A DNA stretch of 64,000 nucleotides, from NCBI GenBank assembly GCA_002455425.1, contig DKKT01000003.1, forward strand, positions 17,366 to 81,365. Direction: 5' to 3'. Below the pieces are notes generated by a model, which was given only the letters and a program-made list of their open reading frames with translations, did not search any database and was not told the DNA's origin. Made by a program: the position numbers and the translations under genes. Shown here piece by piece: positions 1 through 7,576 of this stretch (within the stretch, counting starts at the first letter, position 1; each line of letters opens with the position of its first letter). This DNA is from Chthonomonas sp. UBA6659. GTDB lineage: Bacteria > Armatimonadota > Fimbriimonadia > Fimbriimonadales > Fimbriimonadaceae.

Positions 1-53
1 CGCTTTCGCGTCTGCCCAGGCAGGCACCGACCTCCGCGGCGTAGGATGGTGTG

Positions 54-995
54 ATGGTGCGCGGAATGATCGCTCAGGTTGCGGAACCGCCCGGCCTGGT
101 CGATCGCTTCGCCGATGTCACACCGCGTGGGGTGCTCCTCTTTGCCGCTCTCCTGACGGTGATCCGGGTCCTGTTCGTTCTTTCAAGAAACGACCCTTCC
201 TCAACACGGCTCTGGCGCCGAATCGCCGAGGCGGGCGGGTACGTGATGGAAGTGCTCGTCTTTGCCGTCATCGGTGTCTTCTTCATCGTCCGCCCGTTTC
301 TTGTCCAATCGTTCTTTATCCCGTCGCCTTCGATGGTGCCCACGCTGCTGGTTCGTGACTTCGTTCTCGCCAACAAGCTGGTTTACCGCTTCAGTGAACC
401 AAGAGTCGGCGACATCGCCGTCTTCCAGCCCCCCGAGGATGCCCTCCTTCCGGGCCAAGCCAGGGTTGACTTCGTGAAGCGAATCGTCGGCGCACCCGGT
501 GACGTCGTGGAGATCCGCCAGGGGAAGCTCTTTCGGAACGGTCAAGCCGCCCAGGAGCCGTTTCTTCCCGAGCGGCCGTATCTTGAGGACTTCAAGCTCG
601 TCGCATACGACGGTGTCCGCTCCGCCTGGAAAGGACAGACGATCCCGGTGTTTCTGAACCCGGACGGCCTGGGTAACTACTTGACGACGACCGCCCCACG
701 TTTCTCCGTCGGATTCGCACCGGACCGAGGCTTCTTGCCTCTCGACGAAACCACCGCTGAGGATCGCCAAGTGATGCGCGAACTGGCGACGGCCCCACCC
801 GCCCCGATCCCGCCCGATTGCTTCCTGATGATGGGCGACAACCGAAACTCCAGCTACGACGGCCGATCCTGGGGGTTGGTGCGGCGAGACGCGATCATCG
901 GACGGTGCGAGTTCGTGTGGTTTCCGCTTTCCCGCATCCGGGGGCTCTCAAGCCCACACGATCGTCAACCATCGAGGGCGGCGACGATCCGCTGA
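54..995 (+). CDS. lepB: Signal peptidase I
   Basis: Serine/lysine-dyad protease that removes signal peptides from Sec/Tat-exported proteins at the membrane. Two hydrophobic segments lie near residues 27-43 and 65-82. The nucleophile Ser93 sits in PSPSMVPTL, the general base Lys142 in DFVKRIVGAPGD, and the late box GDNRNSSYDGRSWG is intact. The protein is about 313 residues, longer than minimal forms, with an insertion between the Lys box and the C-terminal box. I prefer ATG 54 because TAGGAT at 42-47 lies exactly 6 nt upstream and no Shine-Dalgarno is visible; GTG 51 is the alternative. It overlaps the convergent PadR gene by about 30 bp. The many exported proteins in this window would be its substrates. 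Confidence 0.95.
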   Translation: MVRGMIAQVAEPPGLVDRFADVTPRGVLLFAALLTVIRVLFVLSRNDPSSTRLWRRIAEAGGYVMEVLVFAVIGVFFIVRPFLVQSFFIPSPSMVPTLLVRDFVLANKLVYRFSEPRVGDIAVFQPPEDALLPGQARVDFVKRIVGAPGDVVEIRQGKLFRNGQAAQEPFLPERPYLEDFKLVAYDGVRSAWKGQTIPVFLNPDGLGNYLTTTAPRFSVGFAPDRGFLPLDETTAEDRQVMRELATAPPAPIPPDCFLMMGDNRNSSYDGRSWGLVRRDAIIGRCEFVWFPLSRIRGLSSPHDRQPSRAATIR

Positions 996-1540
996 CACCA
1001 ATCCGAACCGGCAGGCATCGGTTCGACGACCCAGCCCCGCGCGAGCCTGAGCCATGCGATGCGGCCCCGAGTCTCGATCACACTCGAAACGGTGGCCAAT
1101 GCTCCGAAGTAGTCGCCGATGTTCTGGTTGTCAGCGATCAGATTCACACATTGCCGCTCGAACACCTGGAGCCCCGCGATCGCCTCGTCGATGAAGGCCA
1201 GGCGCTCGGCCGGATCGACGACCCCGAGGAAGAAGAAGCGCAACCGCAGCAGATCGGCCGAGTGCGCCACATCGGTCATCGGCACAGGCGGCGCGACCCA
1301 CTCCCGGAGCGCGTTGCGCCCGGCCTCGGTGACGACGACCCGTTCGTCGCCGAGGGACTCGAGTAACCCAAACTTCAGGAGTCGGTTCGCGACCGAATAG
1401 GCCGTGCCCGCCCGGGATTTATGGAACGAGGAGGCTGACAGCGAAAGCTCTTTCATGATCGAGTAGATCGTACGCGGCCCCCGAAGCCAGGCAAGTCCGA
1501 GCACCGTGTGTTCCAAAGTCGAGAGTTTGCGATCGTTCAT
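965..1540 (-). CDS. PadR-family transcriptional regulator
   Basis: About 191 residues. The N-terminal 85 form a winged helix of PadR type (LSTLEHTVLGLAWLRGPRT then IYSIMKELSLSASSFHKS, with a wing ending VVVTEAGRNALREW). The C-terminal half is an alpha-helical Vir-type dimerisation region. PadR proteins usually repress a divergently transcribed neighbour. Here the divergent gene is the PDZ-alpha/beta hydrolase at 1625, and a perfect palindrome lies between them at 1600-1616. ATG 1540 is preferred; an in-frame ATG 15 nt upstream is possible. No strong Shine-Dalgarno is visible. Confidence 0.85.
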   Translation of the reverse strand: MNDRKLSTLEHTVLGLAWLRGPRTIYSIMKELSLSASSFHKSRAGTAYSVANRLLKFGLLESLGDERVVVTEAGRNALREWVAPPVPMTDVAHSADLLRLRFFFLGVVDPAERLAFIDEAIAGLQVFERQCVNLIADNQNIGDYFGALATVSSVIETRGRIAWLRLARGWVVEPMPAGSDWCQRIVAALDG

Positions 1541-1599
1541 GGCCGGTGAGCACATTCTGGCAAGACCCATCTCGCGGAACCGCTGCGCTCCGGAGCCAG

Positions 1600-1617
1600 T
1601 ATTACATTTTGTAATAT
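1600..1617. promoter_or_regulatory. Perfect palindrome, likely PadR operator, overlapping a -10 element
   Basis: TATTACA (1600-1606), spacer TTT, TGTAATA (1610-1616) is an exact inverted repeat in an AT-rich island within GC-rich DNA. The hexamer TAATAT (1612-1617) sits 7 nt before ATG 1625 and would be the -10 of a leaderless hydrolase mRNA, so a repressor bound here would cover the promoter. It lies between the divergent PadR gene and the hydrolase. PadR operators are generally palindromes with ATGT/ACAT-like cores; the half site here, TGTAATA, is related but not identical. Confidence 0.75.
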
Positions 1618-1624
1618 GACTCCC

Positions 1625-2971
1625 ATGACCTCGATCCTCGCCGCCGTGTCCTTCGCGTTCCTTCCCCAAGCGGACGCCTTGCCCCGCCGCGGAACCCTTG
1701 GGGTTCCATTTGCGGCCGTGCCGAGCGAACAGCGCACGTCGCTTGCTCTCAAGCCAGGAGAAGGGCTCCTTGTCCAAAAACCGTCGCCAGGACTGACCGG
1801 TCACAAGGCCGGGCTCAAGGAGGGCGACATCGTGCTGACACTGAACGGAAAGCCGGTCATGCAGTCGACGGTCTCGGCGGCCATCCGCGAGATACCGACG
1901 GGGTCCACCGTTACGCTTGGCATCGTGCGCGACGGCAAGAAGCTCGACCTGACGGCCTCGCTCACCGAAAAGCCCCGAGACCCGGGCAACGCGAACTACG
2001 ACGTCGTGTATTCGCACATCGTGAGCCACGGCAATCGGATGCGAACGATCCTCACGGTACCGAAGAAACCGGGCAAACACCCAGGCTTCATGTTCATCCA
2101 GGGATTTTCGCCTCTCTCGTACGACTACGTCCTGGAGGGCTCCAAGAATGGAATCCAGACCCTCGCCGCCCCGATCCTGTTCGAATTCGCGGACACCGGC
2201 TTCGTCACGCTCCGGATCGAGAAGCCCGGTGTCGGGGACAGCGAGGGCGGTCCGTTTGCGGACCTCGACTATACGACCGAGCTCGACATCTACCGTCAAG
2301 CCCTCAAACAACTCAAAGGGCATGACCGCGTCGACCCCAAGAACGTCTTCATCTTCGGCCACAGCATGGGAGGAGCGTTCGGGCCGATGATCGCGGTTGA
2401 GAATCCGGTGCGCGGTATCGCCGTCTACGGGACGGCGAGCCGAACCTGGCACGAATATCTTCTCGACACGATGCGGTATCAGGGCCTGGTCGGCGGCGCG
2501 AGCTTCGAGAACGCCGATGAATCCGTCCGTCAGGGCAGTCGACTCATCTCGCTCGTGTTTCAGGAGAACAAGTCCGCGGAAGAGGTCAAGAAGTCGCATC
2601 CCCAACTCGCCGCGATGGTCGACCAGATGTTGCCTGGAGGGATGTTCAATGGCAAGACCCTCGACTTTTGGCGGCAACTCGGGACGACGAACTTCGCGGC
2701 AGTCTGGGGGAAGGTCGATGCCGACGTCCTCTCGATTCGGGGTGCAAGCGACTTCGTGACCTACAACGTCGACCACACCCTGATCGGCGAAATCGTGAAT
2801 CGCGCCCGGCCGGGCAAGGCGAAGGTCGTCATCGCACCGGCGCTCGACCATGTCTTCAACAACTGGCCGACGGAGGCCGAGAGCATGAAGCACTGGCCCA
2901 ACGGCACCTTCAATCCCGACATCGTGAAGATCCTGCGGGACTGGACACGCGAGATCATCGGCACGGGCTAG
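1625..2971 (+). CDS. Exported PDZ-domain alpha/beta hydrolase
   Basis: About 448 residues with a short N-terminal signal (SILAAVSFAFLPQADA). A PDZ-like domain lies near residues 40-110 (HKAGLKEGDIVLTLNGKPV). A serine hydrolase of the S33/dienelactone hydrolase type follows, with nucleophile elbow GHSMGG (Ser about 247), a candidate acid in RGASDFVTY and a His in ALDHVF. A PDZ fused ahead of an esterase is unusual; it may bind a C-terminal peptide or act as a lid. The start at ATG 1625 follows from TAATAT 7 nt upstream; ATG 1616 would lie inside the palindrome. Its stop overlaps the convergent stop of the next gene. Likely repressed by the divergent PadR protein; substrate unknown. Confidence 0.8.
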   Translation: MTSILAAVSFAFLPQADALPRRGTLGVPFAAVPSEQRTSLALKPGEGLLVQKPSPGLTGHKAGLKEGDIVLTLNGKPVMQSTVSAAIREIPTGSTVTLGIVRDGKKLDLTASLTEKPRDPGNANYDVVYSHIVSHGNRMRTILTVPKKPGKHPGFMFIQGFSPLSYDYVLEGSKNGIQTLAAPILFEFADTGFVTLRIEKPGVGDSEGGPFADLDYTTELDIYRQALKQLKGHDRVDPKNVFIFGHSMGGAFGPMIAVENPVRGIAVYGTASRTWHEYLLDTMRYQGLVGGASFENADESVRQGSRLISLVFQENKSAEEVKKSHPQLAAMVDQMLPGGMFNGKTLDFWRQLGTTNFAAVWGKVDADVLSIRGASDFVTYNVDHTLIGEIVNRARPGKAKVVIAPALDHVFNNWPTEAESMKHWPNGTFNPDIVKILRDWTREIIGTG

Positions 2972-3384
2972 GACTCGGGAGGATCAGGATCAGACTCTTG
3001 ATCGAGGGCTTCGTCGCGAGCGATCTTGGCCTTTCGCACATAGGAGGTCGAGACATAACTCATGGTGACCGCCCACATCACATAGGCAGACACGACGGCA
3101 AGTTGCGAGCCAAGGACGAAGATCGCGGCCAAGACTGGGAGCACAACGAAAGCGTATGCATTGAGCGCCATCGTCTGAACCGCGGCAATGCCGGTTCCCA
3201 CTTTTGGGATCCATCGATCGATGAACAGACCGCCAAGAGCGGGAAGCACGATCAACGGATGCCACCACGAGTCCGGTCGAACTTTCGCGGGGAGCCACAC
3301 AAGGGCGAACAACAGAATGGGCAGTGCCGCAAACGCCAAGGTGATCGTCACGAAGCTTCTGTAGGCTTGGTTTGCCGAAATCAC
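2968..3384 (-). CDS. Small membrane protein, function unknown
   Basis: About 138 residues with four predicted hydrophobic segments (FVTITLAFAALPILLFALVWL, HPLIVLPALGGLFI, a segment near AYAFVVLPVLAAIFVLG, then VVSAYVMWAVTM) and an acidic C-terminus rich in Asp and Pro. The GTG start at 3384 overlaps the TGA of the exonuclease III gene in a GTGA arrangement, so translation is probably coupled to xth. I do not recognise a family. Confidence 0.7.
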   Translation of the reverse strand: MISANQAYRSFVTITLAFAALPILLFALVWLPAKVRPDSWWHPLIVLPALGGLFIDRWIPKVGTGIAAVQTMALNAYAFVVLPVLAAIFVLGSQLAVVSAYVMWAVTMSYVSTSYVRKAKIARDEALDQESDPDPPES

Positions 3385-4154
3385 GGTCTGAACTCCGCCC
3401 AGAGGACTGTGTGGTCGGAGGGGCGGGCGACGAGTCGTGGCGCGACGTCGATGACGCACTGCGTGCATCGATCGGCAAGTCCTGAGCTCGCGTAGATGTG
3501 GTCGATCCGCCACCCCTTACCCCGTTCGACGGCATTGGGGACGAGGAAGTCCCAGAACGTGTAGTGGCCGGGGCCGGACGTGTGCTTGCGGAAGCAGTCG
3601 ATCCAACCCCAATCCACGATCTTGGCGAGGGCGGCAAACTCATCGGGATGGTGCCCGACCTCGCCCAGCTTCCGATGAGCATCGTAGACGTCATCCGGGG
3701 TCGGCGCGATGTTGATGTCTCCCAGCCACAGAGTCGGCGCTTGCGGGTCGAGCGCCACTCGGGCGTAGTCGGCGAACCGGTCAAGCCACTTGAGCTTCCA
3801 AGCCCATTTGTCGCTTCCGACCGTGTTGCCGTTCGGCACGTAGGTGTTCACGATCGTGATCCCGTCGATCTCCGCTTGGATCATGCGGCAATCGGCCTGA
3901 AACTCGGGATCTCCGAATCCCAGCACGACGTTTCGCGCCGGGCTGAGGCTGGCGATCGCGACCCCGTTGTAGCTTTTCATGCCGTGAAAGACCACGTTAT
4001 AGCCGGCCTCTTGAAACGCCGCGGCGGGAAAGCTCCCATCCTCAACCTTGGTCTCCTGGATGGCGAGCACATCCGGACGATGCTCGGCGAGCCAATCGAG
4101 AATCAGATCGAGGCGAGCACGGACCGAATTGGCGTTGAAGCTGGCGACGCGCAT
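3381..4154 (-). CDS. xth: Exodeoxyribonuclease III / AP endonuclease
   Basis: Exonuclease III-type AP endonuclease, about 257 residues, the normal family length. It cleaves 5' of abasic sites in base-excision repair. Visible catalytic residues are Asn7 (FNANS), Glu34 (QETK), Tyr105 (NTYVPNG), Asp146/Asn148 (GDINIAP) and Asp247-His248 (PSDHTVLW). ATG 4154 is chosen because TATCTT (4161-4166 on the minus strand) lies exactly 6 nt upstream, with no SD. The gene is divergent from the P-loop kinase and is followed by an overlapping membrane-protein gene. Confidence 0.93.
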   Translation of the reverse strand: MRVASFNANSVRARLDLILDWLAEHRPDVLAIQETKVEDGSFPAAAFQEAGYNVVFHGMKSYNGVAIASLSPARNVVLGFGDPEFQADCRMIQAEIDGITIVNTYVPNGNTVGSDKWAWKLKWLDRFADYARVALDPQAPTLWLGDINIAPTPDDVYDAHRKLGEVGHHPDEFAALAKIVDWGWIDCFRKHTSGPGHYTFWDFLVPNAVERGKGWRIDHIYASSGLADRCTQCVIDVAPRLVARPSDHTVLWAEFRP

Positions 4155-4160
4155 GAACGC

Positions 4161-4182
4161 AAGATACCGCGAGCGCCATAAT
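4161..4182. promoter_or_regulatory. Back-to-back leaderless promoters of xth and the kinase gene
   Basis: On the minus strand TATCTT (4166-4161) is 6 nt from ATG of xth. On the plus strand CATAAT (4177-4182) is 6 nt from GTG 4189. The two start codons are only 34 bp apart, so the polymerase footprints overlap and the two promoters should compete. Confidence 0.6.
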
Positions 4183-4188
4183 CCGGCC

Positions 4189-4737
4189 GTGCCCACCCTT
4201 GCGATCTTTTCTGGGCCGCCGGGAGCCGGCAAGACCACCGTTTCGCGGGCCGTGGCGAGCCGATGTGAGCGCGCGATCGTGGTCCCGGTCGATGACCTCC
4301 GTGAGTGGGTTTGGGCCGGCCGCTCCGACCCGGTTCCCGAGTGGACCGATGAAACCGCTCGTCAGTTTCGGATCGCCGAATCCGCCGCGGCGGATGTCGC
4401 CCGCCGTTATGTGGTGGGTGGGTTCGACGTCTTCCTTGATCACTGCCGAATACCAAGCGAGATCGATCGCTGGGTGACGGAGAGTTTTGCGGGTCTCGAC
4501 GTCCACAGAATCGCGATCCTGCCGCCGATCGAGCAGCTGCTTGAGCGCAATGCCGCCCGGCAGAACAAGGCGTTCGACCCCAATGTTCTGATTCCGGTGA
4601 TTCGTGGAGTGCATGCCGCCTACGAATCAGCCGATCTCACGCAGTGGCACGTGATCGCGAACACGGACGGGATCGAGGTGTTCGCCCAGACGCTGTACGA
4701 CCTCCTCCGGTCCTCTCAGCCCACGCAAGGCGAGTAA
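4189..4737 (+). CDS. P-loop kinase (zeta-toxin/AAA-like)
   Basis: About 182 residues. A Walker A motif SGPPGAGKTT lies at the N-terminus, followed by VDDLREWV (a Walker-type Asp pair), a middle segment DVFLDHC and a C-terminal helical part. The fold resembles zeta-toxin, chloramphenicol phosphotransferase or small-molecule kinases. No antitoxin partner is present, so a toxin role is not supported. GTG 4189 is chosen because CATAAT is 6 nt upstream and the Walker A strand starts immediately after; an in-frame ATG at 4153 would overlap xth. A terminator-like hairpin follows the stop. Confidence 0.75.
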   Translation: MPTLAIFSGPPGAGKTTVSRAVASRCERAIVVPVDDLREWVWAGRSDPVPEWTDETARQFRIAESAAADVARRYVVGGFDVFLDHCRIPSEIDRWVTESFAGLDVHRIAILPPIEQLLERNAARQNKAFDPNVLIPVIRGVHAAYESADLTQWHVIANTDGIEVFAQTLYDLLRSSQPTQGE

Positions 4738-4743
4738 TCTCAC

Positions 4744-4768
4744 GGGGACCTGAATCAGGTGCCCTTTT
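4744..4768 (+). terminator. Intrinsic terminator-like hairpin abutting the next start codon
   Basis: Arms 4744-4752 and 4756-4764 pair as GGG, a G/G mismatch, then ACCTG with CAGGT and CCC, around an AAT loop, followed by TTTT (4765-4768). ATG 4770 of the GNAT gene follows after one base. It may terminate the kinase transcript, act as an attenuator, or be a symmetric operator for the GNAT gene. Confidence 0.5.
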
Positions 4769-4769
4769 C

Positions 4770-5195
4770 ATGGTGGAGTATCGAACGACGATCGAAGGGT
4801 TGGATGTGAGCGCCTTCCACGGCTTTGGCGTGGGCTGGCGTGTTCCCCTTGCGCCGAACACCTTGAAGCGCGTCCTGGAGGGTTCCAGCCACGTCGTTGT
4901 GGCAATCGATGCCACGACGGGTAACGTCGTCGGCTTCATCAACGCGATCTCCGACGGAGTCCTGTGCGCGTTCATCCCGCTTCTCGAAGTCCATCCGTCC
5001 TTCCAGCATGAAGGAATCGGATCGGAGTTGGTCCGTCGCATGCTCGAAGAGCTGAACGAGTTATATGCCGTCGACCTCGTCTGCGATGCGGCGATGGAGG
5101 GTTTCTATTCTCGATTCGGGTTACAGTCGGTTTCGGCGATGGTGTTGCGCCGGTTCGATCGCCTCGAATCGATCAACCTACGGGAAGCGCACTGA
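4770..5195 (+). CDS. GNAT-family N-acetyltransferase
   Basis: About 141 residues. The acetyl-CoA binding region is visible as LEVHPSFQHEGIGSELVRRML (motif A, with Q/R-x-x-G-x-G/A) after the strand VGFINAISDGVLCAFIPL. The C-terminal CDAAMEGFYSRFGLQ is the typical motif B. Substrate cannot be assigned. The start at ATG 4770 begins just before the conserved fold and directly follows a hairpin with a T tract. It is transcribed toward ada. Confidence 0.8.
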   Translation: MVEYRTTIEGLDVSAFHGFGVGWRVPLAPNTLKRVLEGSSHVVVAIDATTGNVVGFINAISDGVLCAFIPLLEVHPSFQHEGIGSELVRRMLEELNELYAVDLVCDAAMEGFYSRFGLQSVSAMVLRRFDRLESINLREAH

Positions 5196-5239
5196 CATTG
5201 GCGTCGGTTTTTCGGTGGTGAGACCTGCTTTCCGCTGTG

Positions 5240-5245
5240 TACAGT
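5240..5245 (+). promoter_or_regulatory. -10 element for leaderless ada
   Basis: TACAGT lies exactly 6 nt before ATG 5252 and there is no Shine-Dalgarno sequence. The same geometry recurs at many starts in this window. Confidence 0.55.
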
Positions 5246-5251
5246 GACTGC

Positions 5252-6325
5252 ATGAGCCTCGCGCTGCCACCTCACGACGTCATGCTTCGCGCCTTCGCGG
5301 ATCGTGATCCGAGCTACGTCGGCGTGTTTCTGGTCGGGGTCAAGACGACCGGAATCTTCTGCCGCCCGGGATGCCCGGCGAGGACCCCGAAACCCGAGAA
5401 CGTCGAGTTCTTCGCCACGCCTCGGGATGCTCTCCTTGCCGGCTTTCGACCCTGCAAGCGTTGCCGGCCGATGGAACGCGAGGCGCGGACACCAGCGTGG
5501 GTGCAGACTCTGCTCGATCGGATCGAAGAGCACCCCGAGGTGCGTTGGCGCGATCGGGACTTGCGGGTCCTCGGCGTCGAACCCGAGCGAGCGCGGAGGT
5601 ACTTCCGACAGCGGTACGGCATGACGTTTCACGCCTACGCTCGTGCGCGGCGCTTAGGGCTCTCCCTTCGAGGAGTGCGAAAGGGCCAAGATCTGTTCGT
5701 GACCGGTTTGGACCACGGATTTGAGTCTTCGAGCGGCTTTCGGGACGCCTTCGCGCGGCTGTTCGGTGACGCCCCGAGCCGAATCGATGCCGACAAGGTC
5801 CTCACCGTCAAGTGGATCGACACGCCGATCGGCGCGATGCTCGCGGGAGCGAACGACGACGCCCTGATCCTGCTCGAATTCGCGGACCGTCGCATGCTGG
5901 AGACTCAGGTGCGTACCCTTCAGCGCCGGCTCGGTTGCGTCTTCGTCCCGGGTGAGACGCCGATGCTTGCCCAGACTACGTGTGAACTCGGCGAGTACTT
6001 CGCGGGGGCACGGCGCGAGTTCACCGTTCACTTGCGCTTGCCGGGCACCGAATTCCAGCAGCAAGTGTGGCGTGCCCTCCTCGAGATTCCGTACGGGCAA
6101 ACACGCTCGTACCAGGACATCGCTCGAAAGCTCGGCGAGCCCGGCGCGATGCGGGCGGTCGGCAAAGCGAACGGTGACAATCGGATCGCGATCATCGTCC
6201 CATGCCATCGGGTGATCAAGTCGGACGGGTCGCTGTGTGGATATGGTGGCGGATTGTGGCGGAAGCAGCGCCTCCTTGAGCTCGAGGCGGGCCTCCTTCC
6301 CCTCGATTTCGGTTCTGAGGTCTAA
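5252..6325 (+). CDS. ada: Ada-type DNA alkylation repair protein / methyltransferase
   Basis: About 357 residues. The N-terminal zinc domain carries Cys37, Cys41, Cys68 and Cys71 (FCRPGC and RPCKRC), the residues that take up methyl groups from phosphotriesters. An AraC-like helix-turn-helix lies near residues 105-165. The C-terminal O6-methylguanine methyltransferase domain has the acceptor motif PCHRV and an IPYGQTRSYQDIA recognition region. This is the full three-part Ada organisation, so it is both repair enzyme and possible activator of an adaptive response. ATG 5252 fits the TACAGT element; GTG 5237 is an in-frame alternative. Confidence 0.93.
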   Translation: MSLALPPHDVMLRAFADRDPSYVGVFLVGVKTTGIFCRPGCPARTPKPENVEFFATPRDALLAGFRPCKRCRPMEREARTPAWVQTLLDRIEEHPEVRWRDRDLRVLGVEPERARRYFRQRYGMTFHAYARARRLGLSLRGVRKGQDLFVTGLDHGFESSSGFRDAFARLFGDAPSRIDADKVLTVKWIDTPIGAMLAGANDDALILLEFADRRMLETQVRTLQRRLGCVFVPGETPMLAQTTCELGEYFAGARREFTVHLRLPGTEFQQQVWRALLEIPYGQTRSYQDIARKLGEPGAMRAVGKANGDNRIAIIVPCHRVIKSDGSLCGYGGGLWRKQRLLELEAGLLPLDFGSEV

Positions 6326-6338
6326 ACTCAGACCCGGC

Positions 6339-6746
6339 ATGATCTGGCTTGACCGTATTGGCATCACGTTGCAGTTTCTCGCTTTTTGGCTCGCGGTTCC
6401 GGAGCTTCTCGGAGATCGAATTCGGCGGATCGATCGTTTCATGCGACGGGTCCTCGAGATCACGCTCGCCGTTCCGGTGGCGGTCGCCCTGATCGCGCTC
6501 ATTTGGACCGTGCTCTTCCTCGACCTCACGGAGCAGTACGGGCACACGTTTCGGTTTCTCACGATGGGAGCGGTGACGCTTCCGATCGCGTTCCTAGCCG
6601 CTTTCGCCATGCGGCGCCATGTGCTCGATCGGATCGCTTCCGATGACGCCGATCACTCGGGGCTCAAGCGGAGGCTCCTGGTGGCGGGCGCGTTCTGCTA
6701 TTCGCTCGGCTACATCCTTCAACTTGCCGCGACCATTCGGCCCTGA
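6339..6746 (+). CDS. Small membrane protein, function unknown
   Basis: About 135 residues with four hydrophobic stretches (near residues 8-25, 42-62, 72-92 and 112-130) separated by charged Arg-rich loops. I do not recognise the family. ATG 6339 lies 13 bp after the ada stop; TAAACT (6323-6328) lies 10 nt upstream. It precedes parA on the same strand. Confidence 0.65.
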   Translation: MIWLDRIGITLQFLAFWLAVPELLGDRIRRIDRFMRRVLEITLAVPVAVALIALIWTVLFLDLTEQYGHTFRFLTMGAVTLPIAFLAAFAMRRHVLDRIASDDADHSGLKRRLLVAGAFCYSLGYILQLAATIRP

Positions 6747-6775
6747 TGGGGAAAACCGAGGCCCTCCGGATGCCC

Positions 6776-6781
6776 CATAAT
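6776..6781 (+). promoter_or_regulatory. -10 element for leaderless parA operon
   Basis: CATAAT lies exactly 6 nt before GTG 6788, with no SD. It is the likely promoter of the four overlapping genes parA-parB-GNAT-nitrilase. Confidence 0.6.
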
Positions 6782-6787
6782 CACCCT

Positions 6788-7576
6788 GTGCCGGTCTGGG
6801 GTGTCGTGAATCAGAAGGGCGGGGTCGGCAAGACCACGACCGCCGTCAATTTGGCCGCAGGCCTCGCTCGGCGCGGGGTGCGGACTCTCCTGATCGACTG
6901 CGACCCTCAAGGGAATGCGACCACCGGCCTCGGGATTGACAAGACGCACGCCGAATCCACCCTGTACGAGGTCTTAAGTCAGGCGGCGGAGGACCCTGGC
7001 GTTGCCGCCGACTCCCTGCGGGCGGCGATCCGCTCGGTCGCCACCAACCTCGATCTGGTGCCTTCCACGCTCGATCTCGCCGGGGCAGAGCCTTTGTTGA
7101 TGTCCGTAGTGGGCAAGGAACTCATCCTTCGCGATGCTCTCGAACCCGTTCGCCATGAGTACGATTGGATCATCCTCGACGCGCCGCCCAGCCTCGGCAT
7201 CCTCACGGTGAGTGTCCTCGCGGCGGCGGACAAGGTCCTCGTTCCGATGCAGTGTGAGTTTTACGCCCTGGAAGGCCTGAGTCAGCTCCTGCGCACGATC
7301 GACGTCGTCAAGCGACGGATCAATCCGGACCTGGAAATCGTCAAGGTCCTGCTCACGATGGTCGACAGCCGCAACCGCCTCACGCGTCAGGTGATCGAGG
7401 AGGTCGTCGAGTACTTCGGGCCGAAAGTGTCGAAGGTGATGATCCCGCGCAACGTGCGGCTGAGCGAGGCACCCAGCTTCGGCCAGTCTGCCGTCGCGAT
7501 GTACCCGAGTTCGAAGGGGGCGGGTGCCTATCTCAGCTTTGTCGACGAGGTGATGCGCGAATGCGCCGTTCACTAG
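6788..7576 (+). CDS. parA: Chromosome partitioning ATPase ParA/Soj
   Basis: About 262 residues. Deviant Walker A KGGVGKTT at residues 10-17, switch region IDCDPQGNATTGLG, Walker B-like WIILDAPPSLG. ParA is the nucleoid-bound ATPase that moves ParB-parS complexes during chromosome segregation. GTG 6788 is chosen because CATAAT is 6 nt upstream and the beta strand of the ATPase starts at once; in-frame ATGs upstream would add a poorly conserved tail. It overlaps parB by 16 bp, indicating translational coupling. I found no canonical parS palindrome in the window. Confidence 0.95.
   Translation: MPVWGVVNQKGGVGKTTTAVNLAAGLARRGVRTLLIDCDPQGNATTGLGIDKTHAESTLYEVLSQAAEDPGVAADSLRAAIRSVATNLDLVPSTLDLAGAEPLLMSVVGKELILRDALEPVRHEYDWIILDAPPSLGILTVSVLAAADKVLVPMQCEFYALEGLSQLLRTIDVVKRRINPDLEIVKVLLTMVDSRNRLTRQVIEEVVEYFGPKVSKVMIPRNVRLSEAPSFGQSAVAMYPSSKGAGAYLSFVDEVMRECAVH

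Noticed and set aside
965..2893. A 642-codon open frame on the minus strand covering the PadR gene and running through the hydrolase gene.
   Set aside because: Only the last 191 codons (to ATG 1540) match PadR. The upstream part is antisense to the hydrolase and is caused by GC-rich codon bias.
4189..4737. Zeta-toxin toxin-antitoxin system.
   Set aside because: No antitoxin gene next to the kinase; the flanking genes are xth and a GNAT protein, and the fold is shared by many small-molecule kinases.
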